Of a stretch of DNA of 64,000 nucleotides, positions 22,712-34,577 are shown piece by piece; positions within the stretch are counted from its first letter, which is position 1, and each line of letters opens with the position of its first letter. The stretch comes from Chlorella sorokiniana. Its lineage: Eukaryota; Chlorophyta; Trebouxiophyceae; Chlorellales; Chlorellaceae. A program made the position numbers and the translations under genes. A model generated the notes under the pieces. That model had not been told where the DNA came from. It saw only the letters and a program-made list of their open reading frames with translations, and did not search any database. The DNA lies in the NCBI GenBank assembly GCA_025917655.1, contig CP084620.1:1240001-1304000 (forward strand). The letters are read 5' to 3'.

Positions 22712-25244
22712 ATGGTTAGGCTGTTTGTTGGAGGCCTGCCGCCTGGCGTCACTCCAGACGAGTTGCGGCAAAGATTTCAGCCCTTTGGCGAGGTCCGGGA
22801 ATGTGTAATTGCGCCTCCCAAAGTATATGGTCCGGATGCAGTCTTCCCACGCAACTTTGGGCACGTCGAGTTGCTGCCTAAAGACGAGGCGGCGTTGAGG
22901 AAGTGCATATCGGCCTATAATGGAGCCAAGTACAAAGGAGGGGTGCTCAAAGTCGCTGAAGCGCATCAGCATTATGCGCAGCGCATGCAGGAAGAGGCCG
23001 CAACGGGCTGCGATGGCGCGGCGGCGGCAGGCGAGACCGTCCAGGTGTGTTCGCGCCCCAGTCACGTCGACAGGCGTTGATTGCAGGGTTCCCAGATGCC
23101 CTTCTGCTGACATGGGGTTGTTGCCGCCTTCAGGACTCCTCCACGTTGCCGCCGCTGGGGCCTGGCACCGTGCTGCTGCTGCGCCACGCTTGGCACGGAA
23201 GAACCGGGCGCCGGTGGAGGTGACGCTGGGCAGCGGCCGCAAGCTGAAGCACTTTACCGGACCTCAGGCAAAAATCAGCGACGCAGCTGCCAGCAAGCTG
23301 TCTTGGGAGCCGCTGGGCACGCCGCGCTGCTCTGGCTATCGGTACGAGCAGCACCTGCAGCGGCTGGCTGCCGACCTGCCTCCAGAGCTGCTGGCGGTGG
23401 TGGAGGAGCGCCGCCGACGGGGCCAGCAGCTGCGGGAGGAACGCCAGCGTCTGATGGAGCAGCAGGCAGCGGGTGAGGCGGCAGATGCAGGCTGCAACCA
23501 CTGGATGCAAGCCCTTCCGCCGCTTATGAGCGCACAACCATGTTGCCATGCATGGTCTGCATCTGCCCACATCGTTACCACACCCTTGTGTTGTGCAGCG
23601 ATGGAGGTCGCCTACACTTATCCAGATGACGGTGGCCAGGAAGGGGATGCCGCCAGCCTGCAGCTTGACAGTGATGATGACGCCGAAACGGCAGCCACGG
23701 CGGCGGCAGCTGCCATGGCTGCGCGTGACCGAAGGCATGCTGCCGCGGTTGGTGAAGCCAGAGTGGCAGCTGGGTCCACTGCTGCAAAGCGGCGGCTTGC
23801 AGCAGCTGCAGAGAAGCGGGCCGCGCTGCCACAAAGCGAGCAGCAGCGCAGCGTGCTCCGGGTGGTCGACTTTCCGGGGCTGCGCAGGGTGCCGCCAGCG
23901 GGGTGCCAGCAGACCTGAGCCGCTTCAGCTCTGGATCTGACGACGACGGCGATGCAGCGCACCCCACCCGCACCAGGATGCCCGCCGGGCCGCCTGCTCG
24001 ATGGGCGCAGCCGGCACGCCACAGTGCAGCGCACCCGTTGTTGGGAGCATCCCCTGCTGCATGGATGGCGCGGCCTGCAGCAGAGGGCCCCCAGGGCAGC
24101 AGCGGCAGCAGTGGCGGCAGCGAACTGGAAGAGCTGGAAGGGCTGCTTGCGCGCGGAGAGGTTGACAGCGAAAGCACCGGAAACGACCCTGGAGAGGCCG
24201 CGCAGCACAGCGACAGCGCAGGCGGGGGCGTCCATAGCTTGGGCAGCAACGGCGCCGCAAGCAGCGGGAGCAGCGGCGCCGGTGAGCTGGAAGAGTTCCT
24301 GGCAGCAGCGGAGGATGACGGAGGGGCTCCAGCGGGCATTGCTGCTGACGGCCAAGTGCAGGCGGAGGAGGCGAGCTTCAGCCTGTCTTCCGGCACCAGC
24401 AGCAAAGAGGAGCAGGAAGATGGCCCTGCACGCAGTGACCGGCGGCAGCAGCACTTCAGGCAGCAGCAGCACTCAACGCCGCAGCAGGCGAGAAGAGTTG
24501 TCGATTTCCTGGAAGAGGGGAGGATGCTGCGGCTGCTGGGCGCCGCTGGTGGCAAAAGCCTGCCCCTGCCGCCAACCTCAGCCGCTTTGCCAGCAGCGAC
24601 GAGGAGGAAGGCGGCGGCAACTTGGCGCCTGTGCCTCCAGCAGCGCTTTGCAAGCGCAATACAGAAGCGCAGGGGCAGGGGCAGGGCCGTAAGAAGGCAC
24701 GCAGGGAGCGCCAGATTCCGCAGGTTGACGGCGCTGCCGACAGTGACAGCGACAGCACCAGCAGCAGCAGCAGCAGCAGCAAGGGCGGTACCAGCAGCGA
24801 CAGTGCTGAGAGCAGCGAGGACGACGGGAGCGCTGTGAGTGCCGAGGGCAGCGGGGGCAGCACCAGCGATGAGGCCTCCTCTGAGAGCTCTGAAGGGAGC
24901 GAGAGCGCAAGGGCACGCCGACTGGCAAGCATACGACAAGCAAGTCAACCGACGGTGGCAGCAGTGGCAGCAGCAGCGAGGAGGAGGAGGAGGAGGAAGA
25001 GGAGGAGGAGGCAAGCAGCGTCGCTGCCCAGGCGGCCGCAGAAACTCTGGAGGAGCAGCGGCGGCTCGCTGCGTTGTTCCCGGAAGGGGCATCCTTTCGC
25101 CGCACGGAGCTGCTTGCGCAGGTGGAGGCGACGTGGCGGGTGAGCCGCGAGGGCTGGACGCAGGACTACCGCCAGAAGCACCGGCAGGCGCTGCGCATGC
25201 TGGGGCGCACTGCCGGCAGCGGCAAGCGCCAGCGCAAGAACTAG
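22712..25244 (+). CDS. NOL8: NOL8-like nucleolar RRM protein (ribosome biogenesis)
   Basis: NOL8 is a nucleolar protein needed for rRNA maturation. Start ATG 22712. The N-terminal RRM (residues 1-95) shows RNP2 RLFVGGL and RNP1 RNFGHVEL. It ends in RKCISAYNGAKYKGGVLKV and HQHYAQRMQEE, closely matching the end of the NOL8 RRM. Exon 2 (from about 23134) carries LGSGRKLKHFTGPQAKIS and RYEQHLQRLAADLPPEL. The long middle is Ser/Asp/Glu-rich, with LSRFSSGSDDD (about 23920) and LSRFASSDEEE (about 24565) as a repeated acidic motif and a poly-Ser run near 24760. The C-terminus is RRLAALFPEGASFRRTELLA then TWRVSREGWTQDYRQKHRQ, ending GKRQRKN with TAG 25242-25244. The frame changes several times between exons; some changes look like missing G/C bases. 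Confidence 0.75.
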
Positions 25245-25456
25245 GCGCAGCGCCCCCTTAACAGCTTGATACGTGTATGCTCACAGTGGCTCCAACGTAC
25301 GGTGATTTGCAAGAGAGTGCAACACAGTGTGGATGAAATGAGGTTGAGTCAGCATCAAATCGGTCAGCAGAGCCAACATAGCCAAAAGCAATGCCAGACA
25401 TGGGTGTCAAGATTCCTTGTCAAACCGCCGCATGCCCGCCACATATCCCTCGCTCT

Positions 25457-26039
25457 CTACCCGTCGCTTCTCCACCTGGGGCCTCTCCTGGGGCTGGGGG
25501 CGGGTGCCGGCGCATCCCCCTCTGAGAAGCCCAGCTCCCGCAGGTCCTGCCGTGCCATCAGGTTGCTGCGGGTGGTGGCGGTGCGGCGCGGTGGGGAATG
25601 CAGCAAGGCGGAACGCTCTCATGCCAAGACAAGCACAGATTGCATCATCATGGAAGATTTTAAACTATGAGCAATCAGCCGCCTGCCTTTACAGGGGGCA
25701 GAACACCCATGGGCTGCGCAGGAGGTGGGCAGGCACATGGTGTGCGGTGCAGAGAGGGCCCCCACCCACCGTTCCATGCGGCACTTCAGATATGCCTTGG
25801 CCACCTCGCGGCAGCCCTCGGCGTCGTTGCCGTGCTCTTTCAAGCACTGCATGTATTCCTCCTTAATCTGCGGGCGAGCAGTGGGCGTCGGAAAGGAACC
25901 AAGCGGCGGCATCGCTGCGTCTCGACTGCGTGACGCCTTACCTTCTGGCATTCCCCAAAGTGGTCCAGGGGAAAGACTCCCTTCTCTGGAGGCCGTGGCT
26001 GATAGCCTCGCGCCCCTCCAAAGGCGCCCCCGCAGACAT
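25457..26039 (-). CDS. COX19: COX19, twin CX9C cytochrome c oxidase assembly factor
   Basis: COX19 acts in the mitochondrial intermembrane space in copper handling for complex IV. Three exons: MSAGGAFGG...[20 protein letters not shown] (26039 to about 25945), [20 protein letters not shown] then [13 protein letters not shown] (about 25870-25775), and [17 protein letters not shown] plus a short tail ending at TAG 25459-25457. Both CX9C pairs are present ([11 protein letters not shown] and [11 protein letters not shown]). [11 protein letters not shown] is the family signature. The ATG is in frame with GGAFGG only if C-run 26027-26031 has six bases, not five. That places the start exactly where other COX19 proteins start, so I take it as an assembly error. 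About 100 residues, the usual size. Confidence 0.92.
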
Positions 26040-26552
26040 TGGCCAGCTTTGCCGCGCAGGGGGCTGGGGCCCTGCTGCCGTTTAATGTGCTGATCCGCCA
26101 CCGCCGCCCCTCTGGTGGCTACAGTCAACCTCACTGAATCTTCCGTCCAGGTATCAGCTCTGATATAGCCGTATCGTCTGTACACTTCAAGCGGAGTTGG
26201 CGGCGGCAATGCGCCTGCAGCCTCTGGGTTTGTTCTCGTCCAGTGTGGTGGGAGTGCTGGATGGATTGCGGGTGCTACGAGACGTAGTGAGTTACGATTA
26301 GAACAGTAAAATACAGAAACCGTCTCCAGCGGGCGTCCTCACGGCAGCAAATTGGCAAACGGGCCCAGGAAAGCAGGAGAGATGCACACCCTGAGCCTGC
26401 CGTCCGTCTGCGTCTGTTCCGATCATTTGAGAGGGCCACTGTGCATGTAAAGACAGCAGTCTGTGGGCCTCCGGCCGAACTCCTTGTGTTCCCTTCAGCC
26501 GCGTGAAGCCTTTCACTGAAAAAACTGTCTGGTTGGCCCTGCGGTGGGGATC
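26040..26552. promoter_or_regulatory. Divergent intergenic region, COX19 and EHD genes
   Basis: About 510 bases between outward-facing starts, with no convincing gene. It should hold both promoters. No element named. Confidence 0.4.
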
Positions 26553-29500
26553 ATGTCGCATAATCAGAACTGGCGCCCCGGCGAGACGTTCTTTTCGCCC
26601 ATGGGTTCGGGGGTAGGGGCGGTGGTGTCAGGCCCTGCCGCCGCTCCTGCTCCTCCGCCACCTGTCAGCAACGCAGCAGGCACGCCCAGGAAGCTCGTTG
26701 CCCAGGAGCTGTACTGGCGTTGGTTCCAAATGGCTGATAAAGGTGCGCGGCAGCAACGGGGCGGTGCACTGGCAGGAGCGGCTCTCAAGGTCTTGATGCG
26801 CCCGTGAGCACCACCCCGGCCCTGGTCCTCAATTTGCTCCAGCTGTGCCACTCTTCTCCTGCTGCATCGACATCCTGCGCAGACCGCGACGGCCGCTTGA
26901 CTGGCCCGGACGCCGTCAAGTTCTTTGAGCGCAGCGGGCTGCCGCGCGAGCTGCTGGCCAAGGTGTGGGCCAACTCGGACAACAAGCGGCAGGGCTTCCT
27001 GGACTTCAACGCGTTTGTGCGGGCCCTGGAGCTGGTGTCCCTGGCGCAGGTGGGGCGGGGGGAAGGGGGGGCGACGGGGCTGGAAAGGGGCAGGGCAAGC
27101 CGCCCGCCCGCTGGCAGCTCGTGCTGCTGCCGTCGCTGCTGCTGCCGAACGCCCCACCCGCACCCTCTCCACCTGCTGCCTTGTCACCTGCAGGCCACCG
27201 GCGAGGTGTCCATGGACACGTACAGCAACCAGCAGGCGGTGGGGATTGAGCCGCCGCGCCTGCGGGGGCTGGAAACCGACCCGGCCATGGCGCCGGCCGT
27301 GCGCTCGGCACCCGGCGGCGGCGGCAGCCTGGGCCCCATGGCCGCCAGCGTGGAGGCCGACACATCCGGCCTGCTGGCAGCGGCAGGCGGCGGGGCGGGG
27401 CCGGATGGCGCTGTGCACCGCAGCCTGGACACGAGCCGCAGCATGCCTGGCGGGTCGGAGCGCCACGGCGGCAGCGCCTGGCACAGCCCGTCGGACGCTC
27501 GGCGGCCCCCGGCCCCGGCAGCACAGGCGGCGATGGCGAGGAGGATGCTGCGGCATGGCGCGGCACCCCCGACCGCTCGCCCCTCGGCAGCGACGTGCGC
27601 CAGAGCGGCGAGGCGGGCGTGGCGTTGGCTGGGCCAGTTGCGGCAGGAGCCTTTGCAGATTTGCGGCTAAGCTCGGAGGCGTCCACAGGGCTGGCGCCTT
27701 CGCCAGGCGGCGGCGGAGGGGTGAGTTTGCTGCGTGCCGTGCTTGCGCGGTGATGGGAGCCGTCAGCGGGAGTATCGCGGGCTCATGCTGCCTCGATCAA
27801 GCACAGCCCTTGGTTCCTGTGCTGCTGCAGATGCAGGGCGCCTACCAGCCAGGCCCCTTGCCCGCCTTCCCCAGCCCGCCCGCCCTCTTCCCCAGCCGCG
27901 CGCCGCCCTGGAGTCGTCGCCGCCCTCAGGCGGTGGCGTTTTTTTGGGCGCAAGGGTCGCAAGCGGACGCCGCTCACCACCAAGGACTGCACCTCCATAG
28001 TGGAAGGGCTCAAACGCATCTACTTCCAAAAAGGTGCGCAGCGGCAACAGGCGGCGAGGCTGGCAAGGCCGCCCTCACCCGCTGCTTCTTGCTGCACTCG
28101 GGCTGCCTGCCGCTCTGTGCGCACGGATGTCGCCGGGCCCTGGCATGGCGCCCTGCTGCACAGCTGCCTCGCCCTCCGCGGCTGTGGTCCCGCTGTGCGC
28201 GTTGCTTGTTGGCACTGCGTGTTCCCCCAACCCCCACCTCAGAATCTCTGAGAGGGACCCGTTCTGATGCGTTCATTGGCTGGAACCTGCATGAAATTGC
28301 ACCGCGCGTGCCCCCCACCACCCCTCTTCTCTCCCCCAAAACACGCCAGATCCGCCCGCTGGAGGACGCCTACAAGTTTGGCCACTTCTTCAGCCCGCTG
28401 CTGAGCGAGGGCGACTTCGAGGCCAAGCCCTCGGTGCTGCTGCTGGGCCAGTACAGCACCGGCAAGTCCACCTTCATCAAGTACCTGCTGCAGCAGGACT
28501 ACCCCGGCATACACATCGGCCCCGAACCCACCACCGACAGGTGGGCCGGGCGGCAGCCGCGCGGCGGCGGTGCAGCCACACCGTGGGGTGGCGGCGGGAG
28601 GGCTTGCGCCTGCCATGCTGCCCTCCTCTGGAGGGCGCGTGGGCCTGCCGTGGCATGCGTGCTTTCTTGCCCACCGCGCCGGCCCTGCATGCTGCGCCCG
28701 CTGCGCAGGTTTGTGGTGGTGATGCACGGGCCGGAGGAGCGGCGCACGCCGGGCAACACGCTGGTGGTGCAGCCCGACAAGCCGTTTACAGGGTTGGGGC
28801 AGGTGTGCGGGGGCAAGGGGAGAGGGGCGGTGATCAGGCGGTGTTCGACATGCAGTCAAGCAGCCTGCCTGCGTCGTGCTGGCTACCAACAATGGTCTGC
28901 GAGCAGCAACCGCCCCTATCCCGGCCCCTTTCCCTACCCCCAGTTTGGCTCCGGCTTCCTGTCCAAGTTTGAGTGCGCCCAGTGCGACAACCGGCTGCTG
29001 GAGGAAATCACGCTAGTGGACACGCCTGGTGGGTTGTGGCAGGTTGTGCATTAGGCTGCTGCTTCTGCTGCTGCTGTGCTGCACCCTGCCTGTCAGGCGC
29101 TTCCCTTGGCCCCGATGCCAAGCCGCTCCTCCCACGCCACCCTCCTGTGGCACCCCATCACCTCACCACACACACACACACACACTCCCCCATCCAGCCC
29201 CAACCCCCACCCTCCGGCCTGCCCCCTGCAGGCGTGCTGTCGGGCGAGAAGCAGCGCGTGGAGCGTGCCTACGACTTCATCCAGGTGTGCGGCTGGTTTG
29301 CGGCGCGCTGCGACCTCATCCTCCTGCTGTTCGACCCCTACAAGCTGGACATCTCGGACGAGTTCAAGGCGGTGAGGCTGGAAGCTGGCAGGGGTGGTTT
29401 AAAGCAGAAGGTCTGCCGCGTACCAGCAATACCAGTTGCGACAGGCTTGGGGGCTGCCTGGCACCCCACTTGAGCACTGGTGGACTTGCCTTGCCCCCCC

Positions 29501-30850
29501 GCCCCCGCGCCCTACAGGTCATCTCCACGCTGCGCGGCCACGACGACAAGGTGCGCATAGTGCTGAACAAGAGCGACGCGGTGGACCAGCAGCAGCTGAT
29601 GCGCGTGTACGGCGCCCTCATGTGGTCCCTGGGCAAGGTCTTCCGCTCGCCAGAGGTCTGCCGCGTCTACATCGGCAGGTGGGGGTCTGGGCCGTGTCAG
29701 GGCGTCGAGGGGAGCTGCTGTCCCAGCGCTGCCCCTTGGACCCTCGCCGCCCGGGGGAGCGCTTGCTGGTCCGTGCCGCCGGCCTCAAAGCATCCTCATC
29801 AATCTCTGCATCCCTCCTCCCAACCAACCCCGCCCCACCCCGCCCCGCCAACCCAACCTTCCAACCCATGCCCTCCCCGCAGCTTCAACGGGGCACCCCA
29901 TCCGCGAGGACGTCAACCCCACCGGCCGCTCGCTGTTTGAGCGGGAGCAGGAGGACCTGCTGCACGACCTGTACGACATCCCCGCCCGCTCCTGCGACAG
30001 GAGGGTCAACGAGTTCGTCAAGCGCGTCAGGTGGGGGGGGACAGTGGAGGAGGGGGGGGGGGCAGCTTGGGAGGGAATCGTGAGCATGCAAGCAGTTTGA
30101 GGAAAGCAGGAAGCGTGAAGAAGAATGGGGGTGCGGGCATGTGGTTCCAGACTGCATGCAGCGCTACCCGTCGAGAGTGTGGGTGGGAGCAGCAGGTGTT
30201 GCTGGGGGCGATGGGCCTGCGCTGAATCCTCGCGGCGGTGCCGACCCCGCAGGGCGGCCAAGATCCACTTTTTGATCATGGGCCACCTGCGCAAGCAGCT
30301 GCCCTACTTTGGCCAGAAGAAGGCGCAGGAGCGGCTGCTGGACAACCTGGCGCAGGAGTTTGCCCACGTGCAGCGAGAGTTCCACCTGCACCCGGGTGGG
30401 CACAGAAGTGCAGAGAGAGGGGTGCAGTGAGATGGCCGCCAGGGAAGCACCCCTGCACGGTCCCCGCCCGCCGGACACAGCCTGTCAGTTGTGGCATGCT
30501 GACCCCCCCTTCTCCCCCGCGCCCGTGCATGCACCAGGCGACTTCCCGACGTCGACCGCTACCGCGAGATCCTGTCCGCCTTTGACCTCAGCCGCTTCCC
30601 CAAGCTGGACAAGCAGATGATCCGGCAGGTGCGCGCTGATGGCAGGCAGCGTGCCGTTGGCGGCCGCCGCATGCCCCGCTGAGGCCCCTGCTGCATTTGC
30701 AGCAGACCCTGCAGCGGTGGCCGCGTCATGCTGCACGTCTTCGCCTCGTCTGGAAGATGAGCAGCTACATGATGGCTGCTGCAGGTGGACGACGCGCTCT
30801 CGCTGGACATCCCGGCTCTCATGCGGCAAATGGAGAATCCTTGGACATGA
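26553..30850 (+). CDS. EHD1: EHD-family dynamin-like ATPase with N-terminal EH domain
   Basis: EHD proteins bind ATP, oligomerise on membranes and drive endocytic recycling. Start ATG 26553 (MSHNQNWRPGETFFSP). The EH domain (about residues 45-120) includes ELYWRWFQMADKDRDGRLTG, with an EF-hand loop, and LPRELLAKVWANSDNKRQGF. A Gly/Ala/Ser-rich linker of roughly 250 residues spans about 27200-27950. Then come CTSIVEGLKRIYFQK, IRPLEDAYKFGHFFSPLL and the G domain: P-loop GQYSTGKST (about 28447), IGPEPTTDR, DTPG (about 29020, split by an intron), NKSD (about 29567) and LMRVYGALMWSLGKVF. The helical C-terminal part is AAKIHFLIMGHLRKQLPYF, ending LMRQMENPWT with TGA 30848-30850. EH-first order matches plant EHD1; animal EHDs carry it at the C-terminus. 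About ten introns. Confidence 0.93.
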
Positions 30851-31075
30851 GGGGGCCGCCAGCCGCAGGCAGGCTGCCTGGCGCAGGAACCGATGAATTG
30901 CTTTGGCTCCTCTCATTCTGTCTGTACTGCTTCCCCCTCCCATCCTGCTTCCCTGCCGCCGACCTTGTTATCGTTGCCATTGTGCAACAATGCCGACCTT
31001 GCCAACACCTGCTGAAAGGAAACGAGTGGCTTTGCGAGCGTCCTGAAACTTCTGCGTCTGCTGCCCGTTACACTG
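30851..31075. other. Convergent 3' spacer, EHD and CxxC protein genes
   Basis: About 225 bases, pyrimidine-rich. No gene or clear poly(A) signal seen. Confidence 0.35.
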
Positions 31076-32215
31076 TCACGTCTCCTCCAAAGGGCTGCCG
31101 CAGAACAGGCACACCCGCTCCGGCTCCAGCGCCCCGCCCCCGCCTGCAGGGTCCTGCCACTGCCCCGCCGCCCATCGCCATCCGCCCTGGCCAGCACATA
31201 CACCTTGTTCAGCAGCAGCAGCTCCACCTCGTCTGCCTGGCCGCAGTGCTGGCGCAGCAGGCGGTCGAGGCGGGCGTGGAAGTCGCGGCGGCGCGAGGAG
31301 CCCAGCGCAGCGTGCAGCGCCGCGCGGGAGGTCAGCGAGTCGAGCAGGGCGGCGGGCTTGAGGGTCAGTGCATGGGGGATGCAGGCGTAGTCGATCAGCC
31401 GGAAGAGGTTGCCTGCAGCGCAGGAGCGACGGCGCAGCTGGCGAGGAACGCCAGCCGAGCATCGTGAGCAGCGGCGTCTTCCTTTTATGCAGTGTGCTCA
31501 CCCAGCTGTAGGCGGTGCACCCACTCGGCCGGGTCTGCACAGCAGGCAAGATACGGCACGCCACATCAGACCAGCACCACTGCCTGGCAGTTTTGGCGTC
31601 GGTGCAGGTGGCTGGGCTGAGCCTGGGCCCTTTCCGTGCCGCTGCTCCTACCTCGCTGGCAGTCGTGGCGGGTGGCCCCCGCCGCCTCCGCCTCCAGCAG
31701 CTGCTCCAGCCCCGCCGCCAGGCCACTGGCAGGGTTGCGGTCCGTCCACAGGCAGGCAAGCAGGCCGCCGTGGCGCAGGTGACGGTGGGATGCCTGCGGG
31801 CGGGGCGCCGCCTGTTGGCTGGCGCGTGTGCGACGAGGCGGCAGCACAGCGCGCCCACACTGCCCAGCCTTGCCTGCAGGGCTCGCGGCACGTTGACCAG
31901 GTGCATGGTGTCGGCAAAGACCGCGAGGTCGGCGGGGGGCTCAGGCCGGGTGCAGCGGGCGGATGCCTGCCGTGCAGCCCTCCCTCCGTGCGCACCTCCT
32001 GCAGGCAGCACCTGGGCCGCCTTCCCTGCAGGCTGCCGGCCTGCGGCTGCAGCGCCACCACGCTCGCCGCAAAGCCCGCGCCGCACATCTGCTGAGCGGC
32101 GCTGCTGCCCCGTCGGGCGGCGTGATCAGGAGGCAGGAGGGCGCCCGGTTGGCGTTCGTGGCGGGAAAGAAGTGTGCAAGCAGCTCCCATACACCAGGCG
32201 CATAGTTTGGCCTGG
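31076..32215 (-). CDS. Uncharacterised protein with C-terminal CxxC (start unresolved)
   Basis: Not recognised. Coding blocks joined by canonical-looking introns, in order: PNYAPGVWELLAHFFP with SCLLITPPDG (about 32205-32110), AAQQMCGAGFAASVVALQPQ (about 32100-32040), VFADTMHLVNVPRALQARLG (about 31925-31865), ACLWTDRNPASGLAAGLEQL (about 31750-31690), DPAEWVHRLQL (about 31540), NLFRLIDYACIPHALTLKP then LLDSLTSRAALHAALGSSRR (about 31410-31290), and QADEVELLLLNKVYVLA. The end is VCLFCGSPLEET with TGA 31078-31076. The C-run near 31137-31141 is probably one base short, since a sixth base joins LLLLNKVYVLA to CLFCGSP. LNKVY resembles a GTPase NKxD but lacks the Asp, and there is no P-loop, so I do not call a GTPase. 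The first exon is probably further right, up to 32480. Confidence 0.5.
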
Positions 32216-32763
32216 ATGGCGAGGGAGCGAGGAGTTCAAACAGTGGTTGATGAGCTCAAGCAGCCCCTTCAAGCGGGCTCACCCCTCACACAGCTGTGGG
32301 CTGGGCTGCGCGTTCCCTGGAAGGATGCATGCATGGGACTTGGTGCTGCGACCTTGCTGTCGCGATGCCATACGCTGCGCTATCAAGGGGCCGCCTGCTG
32401 CTGCCTGGGCAGCGCTCGCTGCCGATACGCGGCACCGCTGCGCCTTGTCAACCCACGCAAGTGCTCGTCCCATGTTATGCAGCGGATCCCAACACAGACC
32501 AGGTTATTGACACACAAAATACAAGCCTCTCTGGTGTTGAACTGCTATTGTCGGATATTCCAAGGCTGGTGGCTACGCAAGCCACCCTCAAGGGTTCGCT
32601 GAGAGGATGCAGTCCCAACTCAGCACCACCGCTGGCGTGTCGTGCACGCTGGGTGGCGGCGGCAACGTGTGCGCTACGCCGCTTGGCTTCACCCCTGTCA
32701 CAGATTTAATTTTCAACCTCGATCCGTTCTGTCGCCCAAGTCAGCTTGTCTAGGGATATCGAT
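32216..32763. promoter_or_regulatory. Divergent region, CxxC protein and IPK1 genes
   Basis: About 550 bases between a minus-strand gene whose first exon is unresolved and the IPK1 start. A GTGAGC donor-like site on the minus strand at about 32280 may end that missing exon. The right half (32500-32760) is less GC-rich and probably holds the IPK1 promoter. Confidence 0.35.
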
Positions 32764-34577
32764 ATGGAGCTCGATCGGCCGGAGCAGTGGAGCCTGAAAG
32801 GCGAGGGGAACGCCAACTGGGTGTTTGCCTATACGGGTACAATGCCGCACTTGGTGAGGTTGCCGGCGGTAATTCAGGCTGCCGCCCAAGCCACCCCCGC
32901 TGTCTGGCGCGGCGGCCGCTGTTGGGCGCCGCTGGCTTGAGCCCATCGCGCCTGCCACCTAGGCGTGCCTTCTAGCTGCTCTGCAGGTTGGACAGGTGCT
33001 GCGCGTGAGCAAGCCCAAGACGGCAGCAGCTCCCGTGCAGCTGGAGCTGGAGGAGACGGTGTGGGCCCCAGTGCTGGGCAGCGCCGCTGAGGGCTCCTGC
33101 GCCACGCAAGCAGCAGCGGAGCGCGAGCACGCGTACGTGCACAAGGTGCTGGGTCCGCTTCTCGGCCTGCAGCACATACCTGCACAGCAGCCCGTGCAGC
33201 CTCACCCAGCCTTCTTGTCGCGGCTGCTGCAGCATGCTGGTGGCCTTCCCGTCGGCAGCGCCGCCAGCGATGCAGCCCTGCAGCTGCCGGCAGCGCTCAT
33301 GCCGGATGTGACGCTCCTGCCTGAATGCAGCAGCAGCAGCAGCAGCGTGCCAGGGTACGCACCTGGTGCTGGCTGCGCTTCCCTCCAGGGCCCTGCCGTG
33401 TGCATTGAGCTGAAGCCCAAGTGTGGCTTCGTTGGCGGCGCTTGCCCCACCGTGCACCCGACAACCGCGCCGTTAAGCGCAGCGCGTCGCGCTACCAGCT
33501 GCACCAGTTGCTGAAGCTGGAGCAGGTGGGCGGGGTCTGCTGTTTCCGCTGTCGCTGTCGCACTCAGCAGGGCGTGGTGGGGCGAAATGCCTGTCTCAAC
33601 ACCGGCCCCGCCCTCCCTCGCGCACAGCGACCCTTTACTCGTGCATCCCCGCCTGCTGCAGGGCAAAATCGCGGCCCGCAGCGCCACGACCCCTGCGACC
33701 TGTTTTCCGGTGACCCCCTGCGGCTGCGCTCCGCGCTGGCGGCGCTGCTGGAGCAGCCACAGAACAACCTGCTGCTCTTCCGTGACGCGGGCAAGCGGGA
33801 GCTTGCAGGGGGCAGCCGGCCCGGGCAGCGCCTCAGGCTGCCGCGGCACAGCATCACGTAGCAGGGCAAGGGGTGCTGCAGCCGCAACAGCAGGAAGGGG
33901 GCGGGGCGGCCCTGGAGGAGCTGGTTGAGGGCCTGTTGCCCCTGCCAGCCAGCCAGCGGCGCAGCGCTCTCGTGGAGTTGTTGGCGGCGGTGCTGGAGAT
34001 GGAGGGCGTGCTGGGGCGCGTGCTGGTGGCGCAGCAGCAGTGCCAGCACGACGTCGAAGGCGTGTACAGATTGTACTGCCACCTGACGGGGGCAGCGCAC
34101 GCAGCGGCGCACGCCAATGGCAGCTTGGGCAGCGACAAGCAAGGCAGCGATGCAGCGGCGCTCGCCGCCTGCGACGACCATGCAGCCGCTGTGCGGCAGC
34201 TGCTGCTGCTGCCGCCAGAGGAAGCGCACGCCGTGCTGCGATCCTATGTTGTGGCCACCACTGCAAAGGACCTGGCCATCATGATCACGCTGCAGCAGCT
34301 GGCCGGGGTCACTGAACAGCTGCAGCAGCAGCGGCAGGACGCAAGCGGCGACCTGCCCTTGGGACATGTGTACTGCTCCGCAGCACGGGGCTGGTACGCG
34401 TACCGCCTCACCTTTGTGGACCTGGACCTCAAGCCGCTGGCCAAAATACCGCAGCACTACAAGCTGGACCGGGAGATTGTGGCGGCGGCCCAGCGCCTTT
34501 TCACAGACGGCCTCGGCGGCAGCAGCGGCAGGACAGAACACCAGCACCAGCACGGTGTCGCACAGCAGCAGCTCTGA
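32764..34577 (+). CDS. IPK1: Inositol-pentakisphosphate 2-kinase (IPK1)
   Basis: IPK1 phosphorylates InsP5 at the 2-position to make phytate (InsP6). Start ATG 32764 (MELDRPEQWSLKGEGNANWV); an in-frame upstream TTG context is not used. Exon 1 carries the nucleotide-binding GEGNANWVFAY. After an intron (about 32853-32990) come GQVLRVSKPKT and the helical insert. CIELKPKCGF (about 33401-33430) is the hallmark ExKPK-type inositol-phosphate motif. It is followed by RSASRYQLHQLLKLEQ (about 33482-33524) and ARSATTPATCF/DPCDLFSGDPLRLRSALAAL (about 33670-33745). C-terminal blocks are LRSYVVATTAKDLAIMITLQ (about 34238), YRLTFVDLDLKPLAKIPQHY and TGA 34575-34577. There is a Ser run near 33330 and a Gln/His tail. 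The frame near 33680 shifts by one base. Confidence 0.9.

Noticed and set aside
23575-25092. Long open frame on the minus strand opposite the NOL8-like gene (about 500 codons)
   Set aside because: It is Ser/Leu/Pro-rich shadow coding caused by GC-rich codons in the plus-strand gene; the RRM and ordered motifs are all on the plus strand.
31190-31240. LLLLNKVY in the CxxC protein as a CobW-type GTPase NKxD motif
   Set aside because: The Asp is replaced by Tyr and no GxxGxGK P-loop is visible anywhere upstream in the gene.
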